Origin: SOKP01 sp048887165
GTDB lineage: Archaea; Asgardarchaeota; Lokiarchaeia; Sigyniarchaeales; SOKP01
Assembly (NCBI GenBank): GCA_048887165.1
Contig: JBHLJZ010000128.1
Coordinates: 1-9,267, forward strand
Length of the DNA stretch: 9,267 nucleotides
Direction of reading: 5' to 3'
The notes beneath the pieces are model-generated. The model was not told the DNA's origin and searched no databases. It saw nothing but the letters and a program-made list of their open reading frames with translations. Shown piece by piece: positions 1 to 6,742 of the stretch (positions are counted from its first letter, which is position 1; every line of letters starts with the position of its first letter). A program made the position numbers and the translations under genes.

Positions 1-783
1 TGCTGCGGGAATTTCAGCAGATTGCCATTCTTTTGACATAAAATCTCCATGTGTAATCTCTGGATTTGTAAAAACCTCTATAAAGAATGTTTTACGCATT
101 ATAAGACCCATCATCCACATCATAATTTTCCCCTTAATTCCCTCCATGTTTGGCGGGATCAATTCTGCTACCCTCGGCCGTTCTAAATCGCTGAGTCCTA
201 TATGAAAATCAATATTCAGGGGTTTTGTTATTTCTTCTTTCAAAAATTGACCGAGAGTTTTGTTTGAAACTCTTTTTACAACTTCACCTAAAAGAAAACC
301 AAATGTAAATGCATGATAACCGCTCCTTTTCCTGTCATCCCACCAAGGTTTTTGACGACTAAGAGCTTCTGTGACCTTTTTCCAGTTATAGAAATCTTTT
401 ATCTCTAATTTGTCATCAAAACCGGGTAATCCTGCTGTATGAGATAATAAATGCCCAACTGTTATTTTTTCCTTTCCCGATTGCGCAAACTCAGGCCAAT
501 AATCAGCTACAGGAGCGTCTACATCAATAATTTTTTTGTCAGCAAGCATCAATACACAAATTGCAGTCGCAAATTTGGATGTTGAATAAACATTTACAAT
601 TGTATCTTTTTGCCATGGTTTCGTTTTTGCTGCATCTGCATACCCCCCCCATAAATCTATTACTGTTTTTCCTTCAATGGATACCGAAAATGATGCACCG
701 CATTCCTTTCCTGAATTCAAGTTCTTTTCAAATACTTTTTTCACTTTACCAAATTTATCTTCACAATATCCCGAAATCTCCAT
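1..783 (-). CDS. Class C beta-lactamase/EstB-type serine hydrolase, 3' part outside the window
   Basis: The frame starts at ATG (781-783) and stays open for 261 codons to the window edge. The product is the N-terminal part of a serine beta-lactamase-fold hydrolase; complete relatives are roughly 380-400 residues. Visible hallmarks are the WGGYAD segment (residues 45-50) typical of the EstB/LACTB-like esterase branch, the nucleophile motif S67-T-S-K70 (SxxK), the HLLSHTAGLPGF block (111-122) and a YHA motif (156-158, the Yxx catalytic tyrosine) followed by TFGFLLGEVV. The C-terminal third is not present. No signal peptide is seen, so the enzyme is probably cytoplasmic. It likely cleaves esters or amides; real beta-lactam activity cannot be inferred. 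An in-frame TAA lies just upstream, so this ATG is the first possible start, and GTGAT about 8 bases before it could be a weak Shine-Dalgarno site. The gene contains a run of eight G in the WGG codons. Confidence 0.9.
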   Translation of the reverse strand, partial: MEISGYCEDKFGKVKKVFEKNLNSGKECGASFSVSIEGKTVIDLWGGYADAAKTKPWQKDTIVNVYSTSKFATAICVLMLADKKIIDVDAPVADYWPEFAQSGKEKITVGHLLSHTAGLPGFDDKLEIKDFYNWKKVTEALSRQKPWWDDRKRSGYHAFTFGFLLGEVVKRVSNKTLGQFLKEEITKPLNIDFHIGLSDLERPRVAELIPPNMEGIKGKIMMWMMGLIMRKTFFIEVFTNPEITHGDFMSKEWQSAEIPAA

Positions 784-827
784 TTCTTATCACTTCATTT
801 TAAGATTCGAACTTTTTTAAATTTTGT

Positions 828-1055
828 TCAATTTTCAGGTTCATTTATTCCAAAAGGTATAATATCATCTAGATACGATAATATCATTGTTAGTTCAGGC
901 TCTTTTAGCTCGAAATTGATAATATTAAGAACATTTTGAAGAGTTATTATATCCTTTACTTATGAAAGCCTTAAATCTTCAATATCCGCGTCAAGGATAA
1001 AAATCTTGATTTTTCCTTCAGTATTATCCCAAAGAGACCAGCGTATTAACGTCAA
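828..1055 (-). pseudogene. Degenerate short reading frame with an internal stop
   Basis: A minus-strand frame runs from a TTG at 1053-1055 to a TGA at 828-830 and is interrupted once by TAA at 960-962. Both halves look protein-like: DNTEGKIKIFILDADIEDL before the stop, and alternating hydrophobic and acidic residues ending LDDIIPFGINEPEN after it. It begins seven bases beyond the stop of the V4R-like gene, in the same direction. I do not recognise a family. It may be a gene remnant, a decayed second cistron or a sequencing error that created a stop. The stretch 784-1062 shows nothing else. Confidence 0.3.
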
Positions 1056-1062
1056 TTATAAA

Positions 1063-1533
1063 TTATTTATTTTTTTCCAGAAATATAATATATTCGCAAA
1101 TATCGTCTCCAGCACCTATTGATTTTAACATCTCTACTTGAATAGGTTTATTAAGTAAAGTTTTAAAAATTATTTTTATCCATCCTAAAGAGCAATAACA
1201 AAATGTACTACATAAATTTATAATTTTATTTCTTATAAGAGGACATCCACATTCATTACATATTGATCTAATTATATTGTCTTCTAATTTCCATTTACCG
1301 CACCAAGGAATTTGATTATTGATTTTTTCAATAATTTCTTCAATATTATTCGTCTCTTGAGAAATTTTTCTCGCAATTTTATAACTCCCTGCTATTGCGC
1401 ATTCTTCTCCAGATTTTTCCATTACTTTCCTTCTTCTTTCTTCGCTTAAGTCTTCTAAACCATTAATTATAGAATTTATAACTCTACTAGACCTTTCTAA
1501 TAGTGCCTTTTTGCTGTTATATTTGTTTCGCAT
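1063..1533 (-). CDS. Cysteine-rich V4R-like/DUF6144-like protein
   Basis: This is a 156-residue soluble protein with an ATG start (1531-1533). The N-terminal half (1-75) is charged and helical, with EERRRKVMEKSGEECAIAG. The C-terminal half carries nine-cysteine-type spacing: C78, C92, C95, C97-P, C108, C112, C114 and C146, including CNECGCP (92-98) and FCYCSLGW (111-118). It closes with a strand pair around IQVEMLKSIGAGDDICEYIIFL (131-152). That ending resembles the V4R (4-vinyl reductase) fold, in which a V-E-x-L-x-S-I-x-x-G-x-x-x-C-x-F/Y-x-I pattern binds small ligands or a metal. DUF6144 or ATC-hydrolase-like families are alternatives I cannot separate. A metal- or ligand-binding role is inference. 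It is divergent from the methyltransferase gene with 84 bp between the starts. Confidence 0.75.
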   Translation of the reverse strand: MRNKYNSKKALLERSSRVINSIINGLEDLSEERRRKVMEKSGEECAIAGSYKIARKISQETNNIEEIIEKINNQIPWCGKWKLEDNIIRSICNECGCPLIRNKIINLCSTFCYCSLGWIKIIFKTLLNKPIQVEMLKSIGAGDDICEYIIFLEKNK

Positions 1534-1617
1534 AAATTAATCAAATAAAAATTTAAATCTTGTAAGATTCTTATTAAAATTAATAATATAATCAATTTAA
1601 AAACATATGAAATTAAA
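1534..1617. promoter_or_regulatory. Divergent AT-rich promoter region
   Basis: These 84 bp separate two divergent starts. On the plus strand TAATATAA (about 1583-1590) sits roughly 28-35 bases before the ATG at 1618, the right place for a TATA box of a leaderless archaeal transcript. On the minus strand ATTTAAATTTTT lies about 15-25 bases before the ATG at 1533. An out-of-frame ATG at 1607 gives only a three-codon frame ending over the real start. The sequence is so AT rich that the exact boxes are uncertain. Confidence 0.45.
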
Positions 1618-2283
1618 ATGAAAGATGTTATAAAGAAACTTTTACTTTTCATATTTGTTTACCTTATTTATCAGAACATATTTTATATTATTCTTGTTCC
1701 AGAAATATACTCAATTCCAATTTATGTGTTATATTTACTAACTGCATATATGTTTACTCTGACAGATACCCTAATACGTTCCCTTCCAGAAGAAAAACGC
1801 GCTTCAAAAATCTATGATATTTTAATATTAGCGATGCTATTTTTATCTCCTTTCTTCCTAATAGGGGCCTATCTTGAAAACACCCTACTTATATCCCAAA
1901 TATTCCCTTTATGGGATAATATTATTATCAGTTATATAGGATTCATTCTCTATCTTATTGGTGCCTTGCTAGTTCTCGTAGCACGAGTGCAATTAGGACG
2001 ATTTGGGACAGCGGAATTAAGTACCGAAGAAGATCATCAACTATTTACTCAGGGCGTCTATAAATATATTAGAAATCCCATGTATTCAGGTGGTTTAATT
2101 GCGACTATTGGATTCTGCCTTGTGTTCAGATGTATCATTATTCTTAGTATTATGTTTATATATACTTTTTTAATTTACAGAATGCGTATTATTGAAGAAG
2201 AAAGAATTTTACTAGAAAAATTTGGTAAGGAATTTGAGGATTATAAAGAAAAAACTAAAAGATTAGTTCCTTTCCTTTATTAA
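1618..2283 (+). CDS. Isoprenylcysteine/phospholipid-type membrane methyltransferase (ICMT/PEMT family)
   Basis: This 221-residue integral membrane protein has hydrophobic segments at about 7-28, 33-50, 67-85, 102-123 and 160-187. The conserved SAM-binding C-terminal core is clear: GVYKYIRNPMYSGG (146-159, matching the family's G-x-Y-x-x-x-R-x-P-x-Y-x-G), then an EEE cluster (193-195), FGKEFEDYKEKTKRLVPFL (202-220) as the usual FG-x-E-[FY]-x-x-Y-x-x-x-x-x-R-x-x-P ending. Members transfer a methyl group from S-adenosylmethionine to lipids, prenylated cysteines or small molecules at the membrane. The length is normal for prokaryotic members. The substrate cannot be read from sequence. Prokaryotic proteins of this family are usually annotated as ICMT without proof of CaaX substrates, and no protein in this window ends in a CaaX box. 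Confidence 0.9.
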   Translation: MKDVIKKLLLFIFVYLIYQNIFYIILVPEIYSIPIYVLYLLTAYMFTLTDTLIRSLPEEKRASKIYDILILAMLFLSPFFLIGAYLENTLLISQIFPLWDNIIISYIGFILYLIGALLVLVARVQLGRFGTAELSTEEDHQLFTQGVYKYIRNPMYSGGLIATIGFCLVFRCIIILSIMFIYTFLIYRMRIIEEERILLEKFGKEFEDYKEKTKRLVPFLY

Positions 2284-2330
2284 AATTAATTCCAGAAAAT
2301 GCAATTAGAGAAAATTATATAAAGTTGTTC

Positions 2331-2342
2331 TATAAATTATTT
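2331..2342 (+). promoter_or_regulatory. Candidate TATA box for the TPR gene
   Basis: TATAAATTATTT begins about 31 bases before the TTG start at 2362, the distance expected for a leaderless archaeal transcript. It supports TTG 2362 as the start, because no in-frame ATG exists until codon 75 of the product. Confidence 0.45.
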
Positions 2343-2361
2343 ATATTTATTACAAACAAAA

Positions 2362-4308
2362 TTGAAAATTTTGACTTATTTAATCAGTGACCAATTACAA
2401 AAAATAAATATTCTTTTTAACGAAGGATTATATTTTAAAGCTCTTGATGCTTTAAACGATTTCGAACAAAAAACAGATCTCAAGACTGAAGACCAAATCT
2501 TTTCTTATATACTAAAGAGTAATATCTGTTATGAGTTTGGGCGTACTACCGAAGCTCTCAAATTTGCTGAACAAGCATGTAGTATGGGTCAAGATCACGG
2601 AAATAATGTCTTATTAATTGATAGTTATATTTCGAAAGCTAAGGCATTATTAGATTTAGGAGATTTTGATGCAATTTTAGATTTAATATCAAAAGGAGAG
2701 GAGTTGCTTAAATTTCTTACTCTAATACCGCCCTCAGAATATGCTAAAAGAGATACACTCCTTAAATTAATCAAAAGTGAATTTGTCTTTAAAAAGAGTC
2801 GTAACTTAGATAAAGCTTTGGAATATGGGGAAGAAGGACTAAAAATATCTGAGACACATGACAACTACAAGGAGATCACACAAGCGTTACTAATTAATAG
2901 TTCGTTTTATTTTGCAATTGGAAACTTAGATCGTGCTATAGCATATATGGAACGGTGTCTGAAAGTTCAAAAAATTTACCGCAAAAAAGTTGATTGGAAA
3001 GTATTTAAAGATCTCGGAGTATTGAATGGCATAATAGGTAAATTAGACCTTGCTTTAGAATATACTAAACAAAGCTTAGTACTTGCTGAAGAATTAGGCA
3101 ATAAAGGTTATATTGCACAATGTCTTAACAATTCTTCATTAATATATCGGCAAAAAGGGAATTTGGATCTTGCTTTGGAAGCTCTTGAGCGAAATCTTAC
3201 GATTTGGGAAGAGCTTGATGATAAGATAAATTTAATAGGTGGTCTAGATTCTCTATTTACTGTTTCTTTAGATGCTAATTCTTTTAAACAAGCAGAGCAG
3301 TATTTATTACGCATGCAACAAATTAACAAACAAGTGAAAAATAAGATGTCAGATACGGCGTGTCGTGTTAATAAAGCATTATTGCTAAAAATGAGTTCAA
3401 ATTCTCACGATCAAGAAAAAGCTAAAGAAATACTTCAAGAGGTTATTGAAGAAGAAATAGTTTATTGGGAATTCACTGAACGTGCTCTCCTTCATTTATG
3501 CGATATTTACTTGCTTGAATTACAAACTTACAATAATCAAGAAGTTTTGAATGAGATTAATCTCCTTATTAATCGCTTATCCGAGTATGCTGAGCATCAA
3601 CATTCTTTTCGTTTACTAGCAGAAACATATGTCTTACAAGGTAAGCTAGCATTAATTCAAATGAATATGGGAGATGCAAGGCAGTTATTCACAAAAGCTG
3701 AGCGTATAGCTGATGAACATGGGCTTCACTTATTAGCAAGAACAATTTCAACTGAACATGATAAGCTATTAGAACAGCTAGAAAAATGGGAAAATTTGCG
3801 TAAAGCTAAAACACCTGTATCGGAACGATTAAAATTTGTTGAAATAGACAAAACTATTGATCACATGATGGGTAAAAGGATGATAAAACCACCAGATTTG
3901 GTTGAAGAAGATCCCATATTACTTATAATAATGAGCAAAGCCGGAAAACCTCATTTCAATCACACTTTTATAAAAAATTGGGACTACAGCGATCTTTTTA
4001 GCTCTTTTATATCAGCTTTTAATACTTTTAGTTCTGAGATCTTCGCAAAAACTATTGACCGTATTAAAATCGGGGATAATATTATCTTTATTAAACCAAT
4101 TGAACCATTTATAGCTTGTTATGTCAGTAAAGGCCAGTCATATCCTGCTTTAAAGAAACTGAACAAATTCTCAGATTCCATTAAAAACAAAAAAGAGATC
4201 TGGGATGCTATAAATAAAGCAGCTAAGATTTCTCAAGAGTTAAATATTAACAGTTCACCTCAACTTAGAGCTGTGGTTAACGAGATTTTCGGTATTTTAT
4301 CAATTTAA
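2362..4308 (+). CDS. TPR protein with C-terminal longin/roadblock-like domain
   Basis: This 648-residue soluble protein starts at TTG. An in-frame stop at 2320-2322 limits any extension, and the first in-frame ATG would remove two TPR helices. Residues 15-470 form about ten TPR-type helical hairpins, with recognisable A-[LI]-x-Y-x-x-x/G-x-L-x-x-A-L-E signatures at GNLDRAIAYMERCL (187-200), GKLDLALEYTKQSL (226-239) and GNLDLALEALERNL (266-279). After a charged linker, residues 516-648 form an alpha/beta domain: a hydrophobic strand (PILLIIMSKAGKP), helix LFSSFISAFNTFSSEIF (545-561), strands IDRIKIGDNIIFIKP and FIACYVSKGQSY, then helices. This order fits the longin/roadblock-like sensory domains found on many Asgard TPR proteins. 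Such proteins probably scaffold GTPase or signalling complexes; that role is inference. The gene is monocistronic and converges on the DUF362 gene. Confidence 0.85.
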   Translation: MKILTYLISDQLQKINILFNEGLYFKALDALNDFEQKTDLKTEDQIFSYILKSNICYEFGRTTEALKFAEQACSMGQDHGNNVLLIDSYISKAKALLDLGDFDAILDLISKGEELLKFLTLIPPSEYAKRDTLLKLIKSEFVFKKSRNLDKALEYGEEGLKISETHDNYKEITQALLINSSFYFAIGNLDRAIAYMERCLKVQKIYRKKVDWKVFKDLGVLNGIIGKLDLALEYTKQSLVLAEELGNKGYIAQCLNNSSLIYRQKGNLDLALEALERNLTIWEELDDKINLIGGLDSLFTVSLDANSFKQAEQYLLRMQQINKQVKNKMSDTACRVNKALLLKMSSNSHDQEKAKEILQEVIEEEIVYWEFTERALLHLCDIYLLELQTYNNQEVLNEINLLINRLSEYAEHQHSFRLLAETYVLQGKLALIQMNMGDARQLFTKAERIADEHGLHLLARTISTEHDKLLEQLEKWENLRKAKTPVSERLKFVEIDKTIDHMMGKRMIKPPDLVEEDPILLIIMSKAGKPHFNHTFIKNWDYSDLFSSFISAFNTFSSEIFAKTIDRIKIGDNIIFIKPIEPFIACYVSKGQSYPALKKLNKFSDSIKNKKEIWDAINKAAKISQELNINSSPQLRAVVNEIFGILSI

Positions 4309-4425
4309 TGAAGGATTGATGATTTCAGGATTGACTGTTATCTGACAAGTGATTTTATCCTCTAAAAAATACATCTGATCAAACGCATAAGAGTTAATTA
4401 GAATACGTAATTTAATTGTTTTATA

Positions 4426-5223
4426 CTAAATTTCTTCTAGATTGTAATCCTTCGTTCCTACTCCATAATCCAAAGCATATTTTATGTACTTTATATGTAG
4501 TGGATTATCTATATCTTTCAACTTTACTGAGATTGGCTGCAGTAACTCATAACCATAGTAATCTAAGGCAATAGGATCAGTTCCTGCAAAAAGATAACCC
4601 AATTCTTTTTGTATTCCCCCATGTCTAAATTCTTGAGCCTTTACCAAAACATTCAAAGCATCGATAATAATTAAATTAGATTTTAAGATAGTGTTCAATT
4701 CCGCAATTCCTTTATGAATATCTTTGATTTTTGTGTGCATCTTTAATCTTTCGGTCTTTGCTAAATATCCAAACTTATCTTTCAGCGCATTAGTTAGTTT
4801 CATAGTGAAATGATCCTTTAAAATTGGTAGTGAGATTATAAAATCTTGTTGAAATGGAATTTCTGATACTTTTAAGTTAATACCTCGGGCAGTCTTAACT
4901 TTTTTAAAAGAATGGTCATAAAAATTAATAAAAGGAATACCTAATTCTTCACATTTATCTATAATTGGATGGTTTTCTAACTTTTTAGCTGATAAATCCA
5001 AACTCTGACCATCTCCACAAATTATTTCTGACGCGGTTGATTTAATTTGTTCATATACCGCTTCAATCATTTCAGGATGAGTTGTTGTAGGGTATGGATT
5101 ATACGACACAAGATTAACCTTTATAAGAACCTTCCCTTTAATCTCATTCCTAAATCTAGGTATTAATGACGCTACAAATCTTTTTCTATCCGGATTTTTG
5201 GTAAAATATATCATTGATTCCAT
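4426..5223 (-). CDS. DUF362 family protein without ferredoxin clusters
   Basis: This 265-residue soluble protein shows the DUF362 pattern: KVLIKVNLVSYNPYPTTTHP (31-50, the family's K-x-N and T-x-P segment), ICGDGQS (68-74), the LPILKDHFTMKLTNALKD core (132-149), RHGG (200-203) and GTDPIALDYYG (214-224). Many DUF362 proteins are fused to a 2[4Fe-4S] ferredoxin. This one has only C69 and C91 and ends soon after the core, so it is a short, cluster-free form. The biochemical function of the family is not established, and I assign none. It lies 85 bp downstream of the hydrolase gene in the same direction and may share its transcript, although AATATAAT at about 5246-5253 could be its own TATA box. 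The start is ATG at 5221-5223; a second Met lies at codon 4. Confidence 0.88.
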   Translation of the reverse strand: MESMIYFTKNPDRKRFVASLIPRFRNEIKGKVLIKVNLVSYNPYPTTTHPEMIEAVYEQIKSTASEIICGDGQSLDLSAKKLENHPIIDKCEELGIPFINFYDHSFKKVKTARGINLKVSEIPFQQDFIISLPILKDHFTMKLTNALKDKFGYLAKTERLKMHTKIKDIHKGIAELNTILKSNLIIIDALNVLVKAQEFRHGGIQKELGYLFAGTDPIALDYYGYELLQPISVKLKDIDNPLHIKYIKYALDYGVGTKDYNLEEI

Positions 5224-5289
5224 TTACTATTATAATGATTGGTGCTATTATATTTGTTTTAACTTATAAAATCTCATTTTTTAATTATA

Positions 5290-5303
5290 TTTTTTTTTTT
5301 TTT
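5290..5303. repeat. Fourteen-T homopolymer
   Basis: A run of 14 T on the plus strand lies just after the hydrolase stop. In the minus-strand transcript it is read as poly(A), so it is not a terminator for the hydrolase gene. It is a simple repeat whose length may vary between assemblies. Confidence 0.8.
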
Positions 5304-5308
5304 AATTT

Positions 5309-6253
5309 TCAAGATTGGATACGTCCAAAGCTCTGATGATATCCAATCTCTTGTTTAGAAGACGCGTTAAAATCATATTGAATATACATTGCCCGTGCTC
5401 TTACCATAGGCTCCATAAAGAAAAATCTTATTGAAAAGATGCCTTCATTTCTAAAAAATGTTGGTAGAACGGTCCATTTTGCATAATAATAATTCGCTAT
5501 GCACAAATCCATCCCTTTCTTAAAAAGTTCCATCTCTTCTGAGTCTAGTATTGAATTATTCTTATAGATAACCTTAGATCTTGAAAAATGGTTCTTTTTT
5601 TCAATGAGAAATGAGAAGGTATTCAGAGATTTTTCTTCTTCAAAGATGTAAAAATAAAAGGGTAAAACTCCAGGAAAGTATTTTTGATTATCTTTGAGAT
5701 GAGAACTAATCCAGATTTTTGTCAGAATTCGGTATAAGTAATATGCTAGAGTAAAATATGTATATGTATTAATTATTAATAAAAGAAGGAAGATCTCTGG
5801 AAAATACATAAAAACTACTAAAAAGATTGTAATAAATATCCAAGATGTTATTAATGTAAATGAGCTACCTGCCTTTTCAACATAGAAACAATACTCCTTT
5901 CTGGATACAGGATAAAAACAAGGTATTTTGGTTGTAGTGAGTAAGTCAAGAGATACATGAATTCCATAAAAAACTATCCCTATAATCCAAACAATGATAA
6001 AGGAACGTTGTGTTACAATTGAATATATAGAACCTATAATCCCAGTTAAGATTGTTCCTATAACATAGGAATGAGAACCAGAACGGTGTTCAAGATAGTT
6101 TGATTTAAAGTATCTTCTCAATGGTGTAATAAATATATCCAGATCTGGTAAAACAGAAAAAAAGATCGCAATAGCTAAATAATCTAATGTAATGTCCTTT
6201 AAAAAAAGCATATACATTAGTGCTCCAAAAACAAAATGAGTGAAAAAATCCAT
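5309..6253 (-). CDS. YdjM-type membrane metal-dependent hydrolase (PF04307-like)
   Basis: This 314-residue protein has the metal-binding set of the YdjM/LexA-binding inner-membrane hydrolase family. H6 lies in the first membrane segment (MDFFTHFVFGALMY). D37 and D39 are in SVLPDLDIF, H56-R57 and H61 in EHRSGSHSY, and H99 and D103 in YGIHVSLDLLTT, followed by the family's FYPVSRKEY stretch (113-121). Hydrophobic segments lie near 4-18, 25-41, 64-80, 85-105, 133-151 and 154-177. Residues 180-314 form a soluble tail that is longer than in short family members. The N-terminal part probably coordinates metal at the membrane; relatives are suspected lipid-active hydrolases, but the substrate is unknown. 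The ATG at 6251-6253 places H6 correctly relative to the family. Upstream, TTTTTATAACC (minus strand, near 6320-6330) is a possible TATA element. Confidence 0.88.
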   Translation of the reverse strand: MDFFTHFVFGALMYMLFLKDITLDYLAIAIFFSVLPDLDIFITPLRRYFKSNYLEHRSGSHSYVIGTILTGIIGSIYSIVTQRSFIIVWIIGIVFYGIHVSLDLLTTTKIPCFYPVSRKEYCFYVEKAGSSFTLITSWIFITIFLVVFMYFPEIFLLLLIINTYTYFTLAYYLYRILTKIWISSHLKDNQKYFPGVLPFYFYIFEEEKSLNTFSFLIEKKNHFSRSKVIYKNNSILDSEEMELFKKGMDLCIANYYYAKWTVLPTFFRNEGIFSIRFFFMEPMVRARAMYIQYDFNASSKQEIGYHQSFGRIQS

Positions 6254-6377
6254 GAAAAAAGTATTTTAATTATTTCTTTCTTTATTAGGGAAAAAAACAC
6301 TTCTTTTTTATTTTATCGGTTATAAAAATGAGATTCATAATATCCTCTTTAAGAAATCTTTGCCTAAAAGAGACAAT

Positions 6378-6605
6378 TTAAACTAAATCTCTAGTTTCAT
6401 TCACATTATTCAATAAAGTTTTAAATCGATCTAGTATTTTCTGACCTTCTCTATAACAATTATTACATATTTTTATTTTTATTGGATCAATTAATTTTTG
6501 TGGTAATCCCCATAATTCACGGATTTCCAATATAAAAGATCTAAAATAGCGTTTTTTATACTCTTCTCCGCATATCTCACATTTAATCGTATATAACAAC
6601 CTCAA
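6378..6605 (-). CDS. Small zinc-ribbon-like protein with two CxxC pairs
   Basis: This 75-residue basic protein begins at TTG (6603-6605). No in-frame ATG or GTG exists between the upstream in-frame stop and this codon. It carries CEIC at 9-12 and CNNC at 47-50, each with the knuckle-like surroundings of a zinc ribbon (IKCEICGEEYKKRY and IKICNNCYREGQK), separated by a hydrophobic stretch (FILEIRELWGL). The C-terminus (53-75) is helical. It probably binds one zinc ion and could bind nucleic acid or protein. I do not recognise a named family. It lies 137 bp downstream of the GTPase-RHH gene on the same strand, separated by two dyads, so co-transcription is uncertain. Confidence 0.7.
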   Translation of the reverse strand: MRLLYTIKCEICGEEYKKRYFRSFILEIRELWGLPQKLIDPIKIKICNNCYREGQKILDRFKTLLNNVNETRDLV

Positions 6606-6682
6606 ATTGAAACTATAATTAAATATCTAAATAACAACAAAATATTAGAATTTTCGTCTTAGAACAATTAATCATTGCCCTT

Positions 6683-6704
6683 AAAACGGAATTAATTCCG
6701 TTTT
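6683..6704. repeat. Perfect 22-bp palindrome between the zinc-ribbon and GTPase genes
   Basis: The left arm AAAACGGAATT is followed directly by its exact complement AATTCCGTTTT. It can fold as a hairpin in either transcript. On the plus strand it is followed by TTTTTAATTTT and resembles an intrinsic terminator. On the minus strand it lies 39-60 bases past the GTPase stop and 78 bases before the zinc-ribbon start, so it could instead be a dyad protein-binding site. Confidence 0.6.
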
Positions 6705-6710
6705 TAATTT

Positions 6711-6732
6711 TCGTGAAAGACTTGTTTCACGA
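6711..6732 (-). terminator. Stem-loop 10 bases after the GTPase stop
   Basis: Arms TCGTGAAA (6711-6718) and TTTCACGA (6725-6732) are exact complements around a six-base loop. In the GTPase transcript the stem begins about 10 bases after the TAA and is followed by AAAATTAAAA, not a T-tract. It is therefore not a classic terminator by itself. A 3'-end processing or stabilising structure is equally possible. Confidence 0.45.
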
Positions 6733-6742
6733 TCTATTTTAC

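Noticed and set aside
561..803. Plus-strand 80-codon frame
   Set aside because: It lies opposite the serine hydrolase gene, which has clear catalytic motifs; the plus-strand product is low-complexity hydrophobic sequence.
1618..2283. Methyltransferase as a modifier of a prenylated GTPase
   Set aside because: The GTPase in this window ends in LLEKL and has no CaaX or terminal cysteine, so no local substrate is supported.
2625..3329. Minus-strand frames inside the TPR gene
   Set aside because: They are antisense to a well-supported TPR coding frame and show no domain.
4483..4490. Another TATGTACT copy
   Set aside because: It is a single copy inside the DUF362 coding sequence with no partner 11 bp away, so it is probably a chance match.
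5290..5303. T14 run as a terminator
   Set aside because: It would end a plus-strand transcript, but the genes on both sides are on the minus strand.
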